DNA from: Lamellibrachia columna
Taxonomy: Eukaryota > Annelida > Polychaeta > Sabellida > Siboglinidae
DNA: 64,000 nucleotides
Reading direction: 5' to 3'
Assembly: GCA_963662155.1 (NCBI GenBank)
Contig: OY759270.1
Coordinates: 7,256,443-7,320,442, forward strand
Within the stretch, counting starts at the first letter, position 1. Each line of letters starts with the position of its first letter. Of this stretch, positions 51,227-63,976 are shown one piece after another. The notes beneath the pieces are model-generated. The model saw only the letters and a program-made list of their open reading frames with translations, was not told the DNA's origin and searched no databases. Position numbers and translations under genes: made by a program.

Positions 51227-54200
51227 TGCTGCATCCTCATACTGCATAGCGCTGTTGGCATACCGACTCAGCTTCATTGCCTTCTGGTAGTCTTCTGATG
51301 TCAATGTAATGCCAGCTGCAATGTCATAATTTATGCACCATATATACATGTATGTATGTATGTATGTATGTATGTATGTATGTATGTATGTATGTATGTA
51401 TGTATGTATGTATGTATATATATATATATCTCCCAGCTGTAGAGAGAGAGATATGGCAGAAGGAAAATGGGAGGATAAAGAGAAGAGATCATAATGAAGA
51501 AACACATGAGAATGAAGGTAGCAGGGAGCAGACTGTGATACACATACAGAGAATGAGTGAAGAAAGTGACAAATAGAGCATGGAAAACAGAAGAGGGTGG
51601 TACAAGGGGAAGAGGTAGACCGAAATAAAGATGGCGGGATAGTGTTAAAAGAGATCTCGAAAAGGCGGGGCTGAACAGCCAAGAGTGGGAAGAATGGCAG
51701 AAGATCATAAGGGAGAGGAACAGACAAAGTGATGTGGCCCATTACACAGCAAGCTGCTGCCGTAGGTGTGAGTACAGAAAGAAGACATTACACAGCAAGC
51801 TGCTGCCGTAGGTGTGAGTACAGAAAGAAGACATTACACAGCAAGCTGCTGCCGTAGGTGTGAGTACAGAAAGAAGACATTACACAGCAAGCTGCTGTCG
51901 TAGGTGTGAGTACAGAAAGAAGACATTACACAGCAAGCAGCTGTCGTAGGTGTGAGTACAGAAAGAAGACATTACACAGCAAACTGCTGTCGTAGGTGTG
52001 AGTGCAGAAAGAAGACATTACACAGTAAACTGCTGTCGTAGGTGTGAGTGCAGAAAGAAGACATTACACAGCAAGCTGCTGTCGTAGGTGTGAGTGCAGA
52101 AAGAAGACATTACACAGCAAACTGCTGTTGTAGGTGTGAGTGCAGAAAGAAGACATTACACAGCAAGCTGCTGTTGTAGGTGTGAGTATAGAAAGAAGAC
52201 ATTACACAGCAAACTGCTGTCGTAGGTGTGAGTGCAGAAAGAAGACATTACACAGCAAACTGCTGTCGTAGGTGTGAGTGCAGAAAGAAGACATTACACA
52301 GCAAGCTGCTGTCGTAGGTGTGAGTACAGAAAGAAGACATTACACAGCAAACTGCTGTTGTAGGTGTGAGTGCAGAAAGAAGACATTACACAGCAAGCTG
52401 CTGTCGTAGGTGTGAGTACAGAAAGAAGAAATTACACAGCAAGCTGCCATCGTAGGCGTGAGTACAGAAAGAAGACATTACACAGCAAGCTGCTGCCGTA
52501 GGTGTGAGTACAGAAAGAAGACATTACACAGCAAGCTGCTGTCGTAGGTGTGAGTACAGAAAGAAGACATTACACAGCAAGCTGCTGTTGTAGGTGTGAC
52601 TGCAGAAAGAAGACATTACACAGCAAGCTGCTGTCGTAGGTGTGAGTGCAGAAAGAAGACATTACACAGCAAACTGCTGTTGTAGGTGTGAGTGCAGAAA
52701 GAAGACATTACACAGCAAGCTGCCATCGTAGGCGTGAGTACAGAAAGAAGACATTACACAGCAAGCTGCTGCCGTAGGTGTGAGTACAGAAAGAAGACAT
52801 TACACAGCAAGCTGCTGTCGTAGGTGTGAGTACAGAAAGAAGACATTACACAGCAAACTGCTGTTGTAGGTGTGAGTGCAGAAAGAAGACATTACACAGC
52901 AAGCTGCTGTCGTAGGTGTGAGTGCAGAAAGAAGACATTACACAGCAAACTGCCGTCGTAGGTGTGAGTACAGAAAGAAGACATTACACAGCAAGCTGCT
53001 GTTGTAGGTGTGAGTGCAGAAAGAAGACATTACACAGCAAACTGCTGTTGTAGGTGTGAGTGCAGAAAGAAGACATTACACAGCAAACTGCTGTTGTAGG
53101 TGTGAGTACAGAAAGAAGACATTACACAGCAAACTGCTGTCGTATGTGTGAGTGCAGAAAGAAGACATTACACAGCAAACTGCTGTCGTAGGTGTGAGTA
53201 CAGAAAGAAGACATTACACAGCAAACTGCTGTTGTAGGTGTGAGTGCAGAAAGAAGACATTACACAGCAAACTGCTGTTGTAGGTGTGAGTGCAGAAAGA
53301 AGACATTACACAGCAAACTGCTGTCGTAGGTGTGAGTGCAGAAAGAAGACATTACACAGCAAACTGCTGTTGTAGGTGTGAGTACAGAAAGAAGACATTA
53401 CACAGCAAGCTGCTGCCGTAGGTGTGAGTACAGAAAGAAGACATTACACAGCAAGCTGCTGTCGTAGGTGTGAGTACAGAAAGAAGTCATTACACAGCAA
53501 GCTGCTGTCGTAGGTGTGAGTACAGAAAGAAGACATTACACAGCAAGCTGCTGTCGTAGGTGTGAGTGCAGAAAGAAGACATTACACAGCAAGCTGCTGC
53601 CGTAGGTGTGAGTACAGAAAGAAGACATTACACAACAAGCTGCTGTCGTAGGTGTGAGTGCAGAAAGAAGATATTACACAGCAAGCTGCTGTTGTAGGTG
53701 TGAGTACAGAAAGAAGACATTACACAACAAGCTGCTGCCGTAGGTGTGAGTACAGAAAGAAGACATTACACAGCAAGCTGCTGCCGTAGGTGTGAGTGCA
53801 GAAAGAAGACATTACACAGCAAGCTGCTGCCGTAGGTGTGAGTACAGAAAGAAGACATTACACAACAAGCTGCTGTCGTAGGTGTGAGTGCAGAAAGAAG
53901 ATATTACACAGCAAGCTGCTGCCGTAGGTGTGAGTACAGAAAGAAGACATTACACAACAAGCTGCTGCCGTAGGTGTGAGTACAGAAAGAAGACATTACA
54001 CAGCAAGCTGCTGTCGTAGGTGTGAGTGCAGAAAGAAGACATTACACAGCAAGCTGCCGTCGTAGGTGTGAGTGCAGAAAGAAGACACAAGTACCCATGT
54101 AGATACAGTATTTAACAATAATTTATACATAATTAAGTAGTGAATAACTGTATGGGACTTAGCATTAAAAAAACAATTCATATATATATTATGTACAATT

Positions 54201-56726
54201 TATTATATATTTTCTTTCCTACCCACCCAAATGCAGACAACTGATTATTGGTAGTATTGAAATAACCACTGACTGTTTACACACTTATGATCAGTTTGTA
54301 TTTTCCCACTGTTCGTGGCCAGCCAACAGTCTCTAATTGTTCAATACTGTCCACACGATAAGTTAAAACAATGACAATGCTATTTGTTAAGACAGATAAA
54401 GATTGTGTACACCATAAATGTTTGTGTAAGTAATCATAATACTATCGCCACCTTTGCTTCGTATGGACCACATTTCTGTCATGTCATTGTGGTATGTTAA
54501 ATATAATTACACAGCAGTTTTTCAAAATACACTGTTAACTAAGTGTTATTAAGGTAGCTGGGGTGGTTATTTTAGGCTTGTCTTGAATTGACTAGTTTCA
54601 GTAGAAGACGTTTTTAAGACAAATTAACCATTTCTTCAAAAATTGTAGTTGAAATACCATATTAATAAAAATTTAAGTTTTTCATTTACTTAGTTATGTA
54701 ACAAGATTAAATTTTTTTTAATGTGATAAAATAGCCACAAAATGCAAAAGCATATAATTTTGAGAAAATCCGCAAAGAAATAAATGATATACATATAAAT
54801 ATGACAGTGTCACTGACTCACTGATAACTTTAAGGGAGATTTTCGTTAACATAAACGAATTATGTCTGCTACACCACAGTGAATGAATTAAACAAAAGTT
54901 GAAATACAGCCTAAAGTGTATTTTTTACACAAACCCTTCACCGATCGTAATTCCAAACTGTGTAGAATAAGACGCATTCATATGCCAAACTGCAGCATCA
55001 TTAGTGTTGTAGTTTTTTTTTAAATCTAATTATGTAACGTTTCCTGATTGTTAGTGATACAAATTTTTTCACAGACACACGTATCATGCTTGAAATGTGA
55101 CGATTTTCACTTACACTTTACATATAGTTGACAAAACATAATGGCCATTTCTAATATTGACATGTCCCCTTAATTTGCCATCACAATGGCCCTTGAATCT
55201 GTATTTGTAATGTGCCATCATCCACGATATCAAGTTACGCCAGCCATCTGACAAACACGAGGCAAGTGTTTACGATCATTTTGATTGGCCCATTATCCGG
55301 CGTGGTCAACATGTCAGGCCGTTTCCGTCATAGGTTCAAAGGCACACTAAACTATGTTAGCGCTGATATTTGCTGGTTCAAGGACATGATTTAGTTAGGT
55401 AGATATAATACAAATGTTTACTAGAATCACAGTAACCAGACGATATGTTCCGCTTTCACAGCGAACAAATATAGCTGGTTCGAATATCATAGCACATTCG
55501 GTCATTGCTATGGAAACATCATCAGCATTTCTAAGAAATCAGGGGATTTCCAAAAGGACTGTTTTTTTCAGGATGGTTGGCAAAATATGATGTTAGTGCC
55601 GGGTGATTATTTGTGATGTCGACGTTCAGCTCAATATTTCCTAGCATGTTATGAAGAAAAAAATTACAAAAATCAACTGACAAGCTAGCCGCTGCAACTA
55701 CCTCAAGTTACCATTCATAAGTTGCAATACCACACTTAGACCTGATTTGGACTTTGTTTTCTCATTTAGGGGATAACAATGTTAAGATTGTTAAAACAAA
55801 ACAATGCTCAATCGCTTGGTAATTAAGAAATATCAACCTGTGCACAACAGTGCAACAGCTGCCTAGATATATTACATATTTGATAAAAAAAATATCATGA
55901 AGAATAAGCATACTGACTGACTAACCTGGGTTTGGTGGGGGGGTCCAATGGCTCACAGATTGTGATGGAAGTTCCTGTAAGCTTGGGGGTGTCACTCCAA
56001 ACTGGGGCAGTTGGTAGTTTTGTGGCTGGCCAGCAGCCGGCTGTGTATTTTGGGTTCCTAGTGCTGGTACATTGCTGGAAGGACCGGGTTCAGAGACAAA
56101 TCCACCGGATCCATCACTAGGATGTCTGTTTGGCTCCACTGAAACATGACACATTCAGGACGACATTCACGCTGCCACAAACACACTGCAAGTGAATTAT
56201 GTCATGCACACTGCCACACAAACACAATGGAAGTGAATGAAGTCATTCACACTATCACAAACACACTGCTAGTGAACAAAGTCATTCACACTATCACAAA
56301 CACACTGGAAGTGAATGAAGTCATTTACACTGCCACAAACACATTGCAAGTGAACAAAGACGTTCACACTATCACAACCAAACTGGAAGCGAATTATGTC
56401 ATTCACACTGCCACACAAACACAATGGAAGTGAATGAAGTCATTCACACTGTCACAAACACACTGCTAGTGAACAAAGTCATTCACACTATCACAAACTC
56501 ACTGCAAGTGAATGAAGTAATTCAAACTGCCACAAACACATTGCAAGTGAAGGAATTTGTTCCCTTAATTGGTTGAAAGAAGAAAATTATATAGCATCCA
56601 TATAAATATATACATACATATATATAAATATGTACATACATACACATATATATATATATATATGTATATATTTATATGGATGCTATATAATTTTCTTCTT
56701 TCAACCAATTAAGGGAACAACTTCCT

Positions 56727-56825
<99 letters not shown>

Positions 56826-56877
56826 ATGCTATATAATTTTCTTCTTTCAACCAATTAAGGGAACAACTTCCTTCACT

Positions 56878-56957
<80 letters not shown>

Positions 56958-59339
56958 TATATATATATAGTACAGGTAGAAACACTTACTGTCAACAGGT
57001 TCATCCGCAACAGGTCCAGCAATTGGAGTCTGTCCATTCTTCAGACATTTATGTATGTAGGCTGCCTTCCATTTAGCATACTTCCGATTCTTTTCCAACT
57101 AAGAAATGCAAGAAAGTGTTGTGAAGTCACTTTTTACTAATAAGGCACTAAATGGCACCATCTGGAGGACAACCAAGGCTAATCATGACTTGTAAAAATT
57201 TTCATTAATCAGTTAAACAAAATAGAATACTTTTATGTGCAATTGGAGGGGCACTGCAATAATTAAAGAAATGTATACAATAAATAATAAGATAATAATG
57301 TAAGCAACTAAAATAGTTGTTTAACTGCCACCAAAAGACAAGTGCAATGTGCTTAAAGGGAATATACTTAAAGGGAATGTACACCGGTTTTCTTTGATTA
57401 TTTGAATGACTGTTTTATAGACACTGACATTTTTACTTACTTCTTTACAACATCTTGGTAGATGATATAAAATAATACAGCTGTGTATATACAAAGCTTG
57501 TTACTACCGTGAGCTTTTGCTTCTCAATTTGTTTTTAAATACGCGATTTAGCAATGAATTAAAATATGCTAGTTTTACTTCAATTACTGCAATTTTGTTG
57601 TTGAGAAACAGGACACTGCTAGCGAAGCCATTGAAGAATTAAAGCATTATATTAAAACAATATGTTCATTTAATTATAAAGCTAAGCCAAATAGAAATAA
57701 TTCTCTAAATTTCCTGCAATTTGACTCACTGTCATGTTAGTTATCAAGTTTGTTATTAAACTGATAAACAATCAATACATTTTAATGAATTGGTTGTATA
57801 ACTTTAAGTAGGTGTTTATAATATAACTTTTATATACCGGTACTCTTTGTAGAAACTGTACTTACGTCTTCTGAAAGATCCCCAAATGATGTTAGAACAT
57901 CAAACAACATTCCTGCAGTGTAGAACGTCTTCACAACATTCCTAAAATGTGCAACAGTCAATTAAAATATTTCACATTTCACATGACCATATGATACTTG
58001 ATATTCCTCCATCAGAACATGAATAAAATTAACTGAAATTTCTATGCTATAAAGTAGTGTTGGTTTTTAAAAATGAAAAAATATGACATTGCACAATCAA
58101 ATACTAGCACTGTCATAATGTTTTAACAGATATGAGTGCTTGCATATTGTTTCAATGTAAATTAATGCTTATTGCCCAAGAAGAACATTTTTAAGTGATC
58201 TGAAAAAACCTACCATTAAGTAATTAACTCCAAGTAATATTAAATTTAGTATGAATTGTCACAACTCATTTAACATATGTATCATGTTGATAGTTCATAG
58301 CTCATGGCCAGAAGATATATGAAACAAAAATGGCAGAATTTGTTGGTCACTGGGTAGTTAAGTGATTGAATCAGAATGATTTCCTTTCTAGTTGTTCTTT
58401 TCATGTAGATATTTATTGTTTGAAATATGCCATAACAAACAAAATTCCCTTTTTCATTTAATAACAATTCATTATTTGTCAAATTAAAAAGGACTGAGTG
58501 ATGGTATTCTGAAAAAAATTTACAGACGTATCACCTTCTTTATGATTGTTAATCTAGTGAATGTATTTATGAATATCCTCTTGTCACACTATCTGATATC
58601 AAGCAAGCAGCAACACCAGTACTCTCTGGATCAGCAGAGAAAAAGCTCCAGTAAACTCACTTGCCAAACCGGCCTGCTCTGTCCTCATTATCTGCGTACA
58701 GGAACATCTGGAGGGCAGCAGTCTCTACGTGGGCTTGACCCACCACTTCATTCTGAATGGCTTCATTGTCACTATTCAACTTCTTCTCCTGCATAAGTCA
58801 GTAGATTATGAGCACTGCATATGGACCGCTTCCATCATATTTAGAAGTGAGAAGTCTCTGGACTAAAAAACAATTCTACAATATTTACCAGTTTCTGACT
58901 ATTTCACTGCCAATGGATGTTAAATCCAAAGGGCTTGTACATAATCCCACAATGGATCATAAAATCCAAGTGAAAATTGGGTCATGGTGTGTTCTTCTTC
59001 CAGAAACAATCAGTGATATTAGCACAACATCATAGAGATCAGTTTGATACAGTGCAACAGCATCACCAAGATATCTCAATATATAATTGTTATGCTAATA
59101 TAATGCTATCTAAACTTTAGGTGACTAAATTTGTCCACCCCCCTGGTCTTCCTCTTCGTGAGACCCCAGATGCACCAGTGTCTGAGAGGATGAGTAAATT
59201 AAACAGTTATATTGGGACTGGTGTTAATTTACTTCTCCAGGTACCTTTTCCATCATGTCCATGAGGGTGGCAAGAAATGTTCGACTCGCAGGAGATTTCT
59301 TGTCTAGTTCCATACCTCTCTGTACAGCATACAGTCGGC
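51170..59339 (-). CDS. VTA1: VTA1/LIP5, ESCRT-III and VPS4 regulator (N terminus missing)
   Basis: Six exons on the minus strand: 59339-59245, 58788-58661, 57941-57866, 57098-56990, 56138-55926 and 51315-51170. All have GT-AG sites and matching phases, giving 254 codons plus TAG. The protein is a cytosolic cofactor that binds ESCRT-III subunits through N-terminal MIT-like repeats and stimulates the VPS4 ATPase through its C-terminal VSL domain, in multivesicular body sorting and membrane scission. Seen here: [80 protein letters not shown], a Pro/Ser/Gln-rich linker, then the VSL helices ending [18 protein letters not shown]. About 35-40 N-terminal residues are missing; their exon(s) probably lie beyond 64000. 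The last intron holds a 2.35-kb minisatellite. Confidence 0.92.
51349..51429. repeat. (TATG)n microsatellite
   Basis: About 17 copies of TATG/GTAT then a short TA run, 35 bp upstream (gene strand) of the VTA1 last-exon acceptor. Confidence 0.95.
51737..54088. repeat. Minisatellite, 46-bp unit, about 51 copies
   Basis: The largest array in the window, in the last VTA1 intron. The unit is AGCAAGCTGCTGTCGTAGGT, GTGAGTACAGAAAGAAGACA, TTACAC. Variant positions (AAGC/AAAC, CTGCC/CTGTC/CTGTT, GTACAG/GTGCAG) form repeating blocks, for example around 52320-52480 and 52620-52790, and 53590-53750 and 53810-53960. Confidence 0.96.
54089..55925. other. VTA1 intron, no element recognised
   Basis: AT-rich intron sequence without a recognised repeat family or exon. 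Confidence 0.45.
56147..56560. repeat. Minisatellite, about 39-bp unit, about 10 copies
   Basis: Units CACTGCAAGTGAATGAAGTC, ATTCACACTGTCACAAACA, with alternating CAAGTGAAT/CTAGTGAACAAAG variants. It begins 9 bp upstream (gene strand) of the acceptor of VTA1 exon 56138-55926. The stretch also holds the AGTGAATGA/TCATTCACT inverted motif. Confidence 0.9.
56547..56878. repeat. Fold-back inverted repeat with AT-rich loops, three arms
   Basis: Arm 1 at 56547-56612 (GTGAAGGAATTTGTTCCC... to the TATAAATATATA end) is reverse-complemented at 56665-56730 with one mismatch in about 66 bp. A third arm (56819-56877) repeats arm 2 in the same orientation after an 88-bp AT run. A second AT run follows at 56884-56970. 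Confidence 0.92.
56884..56970. repeat. (AT)n microsatellite at VTA1 exon donor side
   Basis: Near-pure AT run ending about 20 bp from the donor of VTA1 exon 57098-56990. Confidence 0.95.
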
Positions 59340-61099
59340 CTGGAAACAACACCACATGGTAAGTCATGTCGATAATACAGACAGGCCGAACTAAACTGTG
59401 CGTCAACAACTACCTGCATAATCTTTTGACCACCATTCTAATGACTTAGCTAACTGAAACAACGTCCTTAGCTTAGGCCTAGCTCAGTGACAAACAGTGG
59501 ACTTTCTCTAGACGGAACATGTTGGGACTTGTTCTGGACATATATCCAATAAAACAGACTAAAACAAATATTCCTTACATCCCTGGGTTAGGCTGGGCAT
59601 GAGGGAGGCTGACTTAGGGTAGTGTGTATTTCATTGTACCACTCAGATGCGTGTTTGGAAATGTGATTGTGCATTGTTGGGGTGGTTTGGACAAAGGGAG
59701 GGGTGGTGAGGGAGCAAGGGTGGCTGGGGAAAGGGGTGGCATGAAGGTGAGCTGGGGGTGAAGACCATGATGTAGCTGGCAAAAAGGAGTAACCAACCAA
59801 GGTCATCCATGTGATGGTGCCCCACATGATTGAAAGGCATCAGTTGGCAGTCAATTTGTTGTTGGCATCCTAAAGCGCCTTCAAAATGAGACAGAAGGTG
59901 GTAGACCAGTGAAGAATAGTGTGCATATGTGTACAAGTTCATCGAAGATGCACAACAATGTAATATCAATGAAAATTATAGAAGTTACTATCACTTCATA
60001 TGTGCCTGTCTCATTGTTGTTAGTTTGTTCCACTATCTTTAGTCAGATTTGTTCCATTTAAAACTTTTAAAAACTTAAGAAAAAGCAAAAACAAGTAGCA
60101 TCAAATATGTTTCAAATATTTAATAAGGAATAAGAGAGAATAAGTTCCCATTATCCATTGTTATTACCATCCGGAGGACATTTATCATAAAACAGCAGAG
60201 CAGAATGGGGGATTTCAAAGAAAGTTGCTCATTTGAACACATTTGATTTGACCAGTCATGGCTTGGAACTTGCATTTGAGTCAAACCTTGACGATGATGT
60301 TATTCCAAAAAAGTTGTTTGTTGGGTTCAGAAAAAAGGGCAATAAGCAACCAAGTGCATGCTTCGATTTTACTGGGAGTCGATGAGTCCGAAAATCCTTG
60401 GTTCACCCTCCGGACTTCCTATACAGCCCTTGATAGGAATCCATGCCACCCCCTACTTTAAAAGATGATAAATGCAGTGCCAAACTGGCCAATATCAACG
60501 GGCCATCAACGTGCTGTCATCTTGAATCAGCTGTACTGAGAAGTCATAGTAAATGCTGTTTGTTCAAAGTTTGGACTCCCAAATTTGTCTGTTGACTCCC
60601 GATTACAAGGAGAGAGGGAGCTCTACCGAGGTTTTGTTAAACATGGTGGCATTATGATATGCACAACCACACCAAACCCACATTGGATATTCTATGGGGG
60701 TATCCCCATTTCGCCTACTCAAATTAATCTCATTCCGCCTATTCTGTATTTGGATAGCGTCCCCATTTTGCTTATTCTCAGTGATTCACCCTCTCAGTAT
60801 GCCTATACCGATATTATTCACATGTCACCTCCTCTGCATTAAGATAGCTCCTCTCCTCACTTTGTCATTAGGATTGAATTATGTTATTTTCAAGCATTTT
60901 GGTGAAACAACCAAGTAAAACAATCAAAATGCAAATAAATTGTTCAAAGAAAAAGATCTACATGCATATTGTAAACAGTACATCGACATGGGAAATGTTC
61001 AATATAACATGTATGAGTAAAATTGTTAACCTTTGTGCTAGCCAAAATTACTTTGATCACTTCCCTGCTGACTGGATGATGTGAAGCCACTTTCCATTA
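59340..61099. other. No exon recognised; presumed VTA1 intron
   Basis: Would be intron if the VTA1 N-terminal exon is outside the window. G-rich stretch at 59690-59765. No match to the expected N-terminal VTA1 motif was seen. Confidence 0.4.
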
Positions 61100-61305
61100 G
61101 TTTAACAAGATTGAACAAGATTTGCCATCCAAGCCAAAGGCCCAGATGGCAAGTGGACAAGGAAGCCATTGGCTTATCGAGAGTCCAACAATGTTCATCT
61201 ACTTATAACCCGCCCTCCTGAGATATGTGTCAACCTTGTTTTTAAACATATTCACGCTGCTAGCAGTTACACAATCTGTAGACAATTCGTTCCATTCATT
61301 TATTG
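61100..61305 (-). mobile_element. LINE 3' end, interrupted by hAT element
   Basis: The reverse complement matches 10150-10356 of the LINE closely: AATGAATGGAACGAATTGTC, CAGCGTGAATATGTTTAAAA, GGCGGGTTATAAG, ACTCTCGATAAGCCAATGGC and the AATCTTGTT tail. The match stops exactly at the hAT terminus at 61306; the rest of the LINE should continue beyond the hAT element, outside the window. Confidence 0.85.
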
Positions 61306-62068
61306 CAGGGTTGGCAGGTTTCTTCCCTATAGGGAAAAAACCGTGGTTTTTTCCCGGTTATTTCCGATACGGAAGAAATACCTTTCTTCCCTACTACTGG
61401 GAAGAAATGGAAGAAACCCAGAAACCCGGTTTTTGTCAATTTTTTTTAGTAATATATGTCCAAAATATACAAAATATACATCAAATGTACATAAATATAC
61501 ATAAAATGTATATATAATGATTAATAATGCTTCAACAATAAACATCTGGTGATCAAGCCCAATTACCAGGTGTCACCTACATTGTATAAGTCCCATCAGC
61601 TGGGTCACACAAACCAACCTGTTATAATTACTAGCTATTGTTATATGTTTCAATTGACAGATTATGGACTTCTAAAAGTGGCAAACGTGTAATTTTATTT
61701 CAAAGTGACATTCACTGTGTAAAATATAACACAACACATTGATACAGCTCTTTGGTGCAGTGGCTTCCTTTCCCCCAGAAACAATAAAGGGTTTTTCAAA
61801 AGGTGAAATGGCTTCATTTTTTGCAGTGGCTTCCTATTGAAATACATGACAATGGCATTCCCCTTATTAAACAACTTTTACACTGGCTTCATTTTATCCA
61901 GTGGCCTCCCATTGATTACATATTCACTATATAACCAGGTGAGAGAAATATTTTAAATTCAGATCTAGATGCTTCTCCAACATGTACTAACAGTGCCTTT
62001 GCGTTAAACTGGAAACCTTTATCACCAAGTTGACATTTATTTTTCTCATCAGTTCTATTCAAATCACA

Positions 62069-63757
62069 ATGTATAAGGGTGGTAGACCTCGTGACATCAT
62101 TTGGGAACACTTTGTTTCTGTGACAGTTGCTGGAAAAGAGTATGCTAAGTGCAAGCTTTGTGACAACCAGCAGCTTCCTAAAGCTTGCCATCTCAAACTC
62201 CATTATGTGAAATGCAGTGCAGCACACCACTTACCAGCAGAAAAAGAGATCCCTGAGCAGCCTATGTCAGTCAAAAGACCGAGATCTCCATCTCCTCCAC
62301 CAACCAAACGACAGGCTATCTCAATCCAACCAGACATGGACAGTTGTGTTGTGAAGACATCTCTAAACCAGAAAAATGCCATCGACTTGGAGATTGCCAA
62401 ATTCTTCTATGCTTGCAATATACCATTCAATGCCGCTGACCATCCACAGTACAAAAAGATGATGAGCACACTACAAGCAGGATATCAGCCACCTAACAGG
62501 AAGCAGATAGCCGGAAACCTCCTAGACACTGTGTATGATCAACTCCAGGAGGATATGAAGCATGTCATTGGCGGCAAAACTGCAACTCTTGTACAAGACG
62601 GCTGGAGTAATTGCCACAACGAACCTATAATTGCAAGTTGCCTCCAGGTTGAGAACAAATCCTATCTTTTGGACAGCCACCCTACTGGATCTATGTCAAA
62701 GACAGGGGACAATTGCAAGATGTTGTGTCAGGAGTCAATCACAAAGGCAAAGGAAAACTACAACTGCACGGTATCTGGAGTATGTACTGACAATGCTAAG
62801 AACATGGAAAAAATGCGTGCTGCCTTACAAGAAGATGATCCAGACCTCACTGTGTATGGCTGCTCTGCCCACTGGCTCAACTTACTTGGGCTGGATCTAA
62901 CTTCACAGTCAGTGATGAAGCATGTTGTGGAAGTACAGAAGTATTTTCGCAACCACCATAAGCCATGTGCCTGGCTGTCTGAGTGTGCCGAAAGTAAGAA
63001 ACCACAGCTCCCTGGAGAAACACGGTGGAAGTCCCAACTCACCTGTTTGGACAGCTATATTGCCAACAGAGCCAGTTACATGAAGATTGTCCAGGACCAT
63101 GAGGATGAGATTGACCAAACCATTGCCAAAAAGATACAGGATATCAATATCTATAGGAATGCCAAGGACATGGCAGACCTGCTTCGCCCTGTAGCACATG
63201 CTATTGATGCTTGCCAAGCAGACTACTCCTCTCTGGCATCAGCGTGTCATACATGGCTGTCTCTTCTGGATAATCCCAATCTTCAGTCACCAGTGCACAA
63301 GACCCTTGTCATGAAACGGTTTAAGCAAGCAATCATACCAGAACACTTTACAGCCTACAAACTACATCCAGCATATCAGGGTGTTAAACTCTCTGCTGGC
63401 CAATTGGAGATTGTTAATGACTTTATTGTGTCCAAGAGTCCTGCCTTCATCACTGAGCTGATTGCCTTACAAGCCAAATCCACACCATACCCTGCTGCAT
63501 TTTTCAATGAGGCAGCACTTCGGATGGATCCAGTTACCTGGTGGAAAGCAACAAAATCCAGTGGTGTAAATTCTGACTTTGTAGACTTTGTGATACGTCT
63601 TCTACAGGTACCAGCTTCCTCAGCCTCAGTAGAGCGTATATTTTCCAACTTTGGACAGATCCACAGCAAAATTAGGAACAGACTAGGAAATCAAACTGCA
63701 GGAAAGTTAGTGTTCTGTTTCCGTCTCCTGAGAGGTGATCTTGAGATTGATTATTAA
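62069..63757 (+). CDS. hAT transposase with BED zinc finger
   Basis: A 562-aa protein from ATG 62069 (MYKGGRPRD). An in-frame ATG at 62030 adds a 13-residue hydrophobic stretch and is less likely. The enzyme cuts and pastes the element through an RNase H-like DDE core. N-terminal BED finger: IIWEHF, CKLC (28-31) and HLKLH (41-45). Core: first Asp in LVQDGWSN (D177), second in VCTDNAKNM (D241), CSAHWLN (265-271). C-terminal hAT dimerisation block: VPASSASVERIFSNFG (about 510-525), then KIRNRLG. The length is normal for ZBED/DUF659-type hAT transposases. The frame has no stop or shift over 1.7 kb, so the copy is recent or under selection. It could be domesticated, but the neighbouring transposon terminus argues for a resident element. 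Confidence 0.9.
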   Translation: MYKGGRPRDIIWEHFVSVTVAGKEYAKCKLCDNQQLPKACHLKLHYVKCSAAHHLPAEKEIPEQPMSVKRPRSPSPPPTKRQAISIQPDMDSCVVKTSLNQKNAIDLEIAKFFYACNIPFNAADHPQYKKMMSTLQAGYQPPNRKQIAGNLLDTVYDQLQEDMKHVIGGKTATLVQDGWSNCHNEPIIASCLQVENKSYLLDSHPTGSMSKTGDNCKMLCQESITKAKENYNCTVSGVCTDNAKNMEKMRAALQEDDPDLTVYGCSAHWLNLLGLDLTSQSVMKHVVEVQKYFRNHHKPCAWLSECAESKKPQLPGETRWKSQLTCLDSYIANRASYMKIVQDHEDEIDQTIAKKIQDINIYRNAKDMADLLRPVAHAIDACQADYSSLASACHTWLSLLDNPNLQSPVHKTLVMKRFKQAIIPEHFTAYKLHPAYQGVKLSAGQLEIVNDFIVSKSPAFITELIALQAKSTPYPAAFFNEAALRMDPVTWWKATKSSGVNSDFVDFVIRLLQVPASSASVERIFSNFGQIHSKIRNRLGNQTAGKLVFCFRLLRGDLEIDY

Positions 63758-63970
63758 CTGCTGTTTGACATGAACAGTGTGCTATATACCTGATGTGAAG
63801 ATTGTGTGTGACCTGATACGAACATTGTGCTAATTGTGAGAACATTGTGCTGATTTTAATGTAAATATTATTCTCTTAACTTCTGTAAATGTTATACTTT
63901 GAAGTATGAACACTGTCAGGGGTTGTGTGTTTATTGTATTAAACTATATTATAGTTGCTGACAGTGATGC

Positions 63971-63976
63971 AATAAA
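63971..63976 (+). terminator. Polyadenylation signal of hAT transposase
   Basis: AATAAA about 215 bp after the stop codon at 63757, in the expected orientation. Confidence 0.6.

Noticed and set aside
54552..55175. Possible TTAA-bounded element in the VTA1 intron
   Set aside because: Left end TTAAGGTAGCTGGGG and right-end reverse complement TTAAGGGGACATGTC do not form an inverted repeat, and no second copy is seen.
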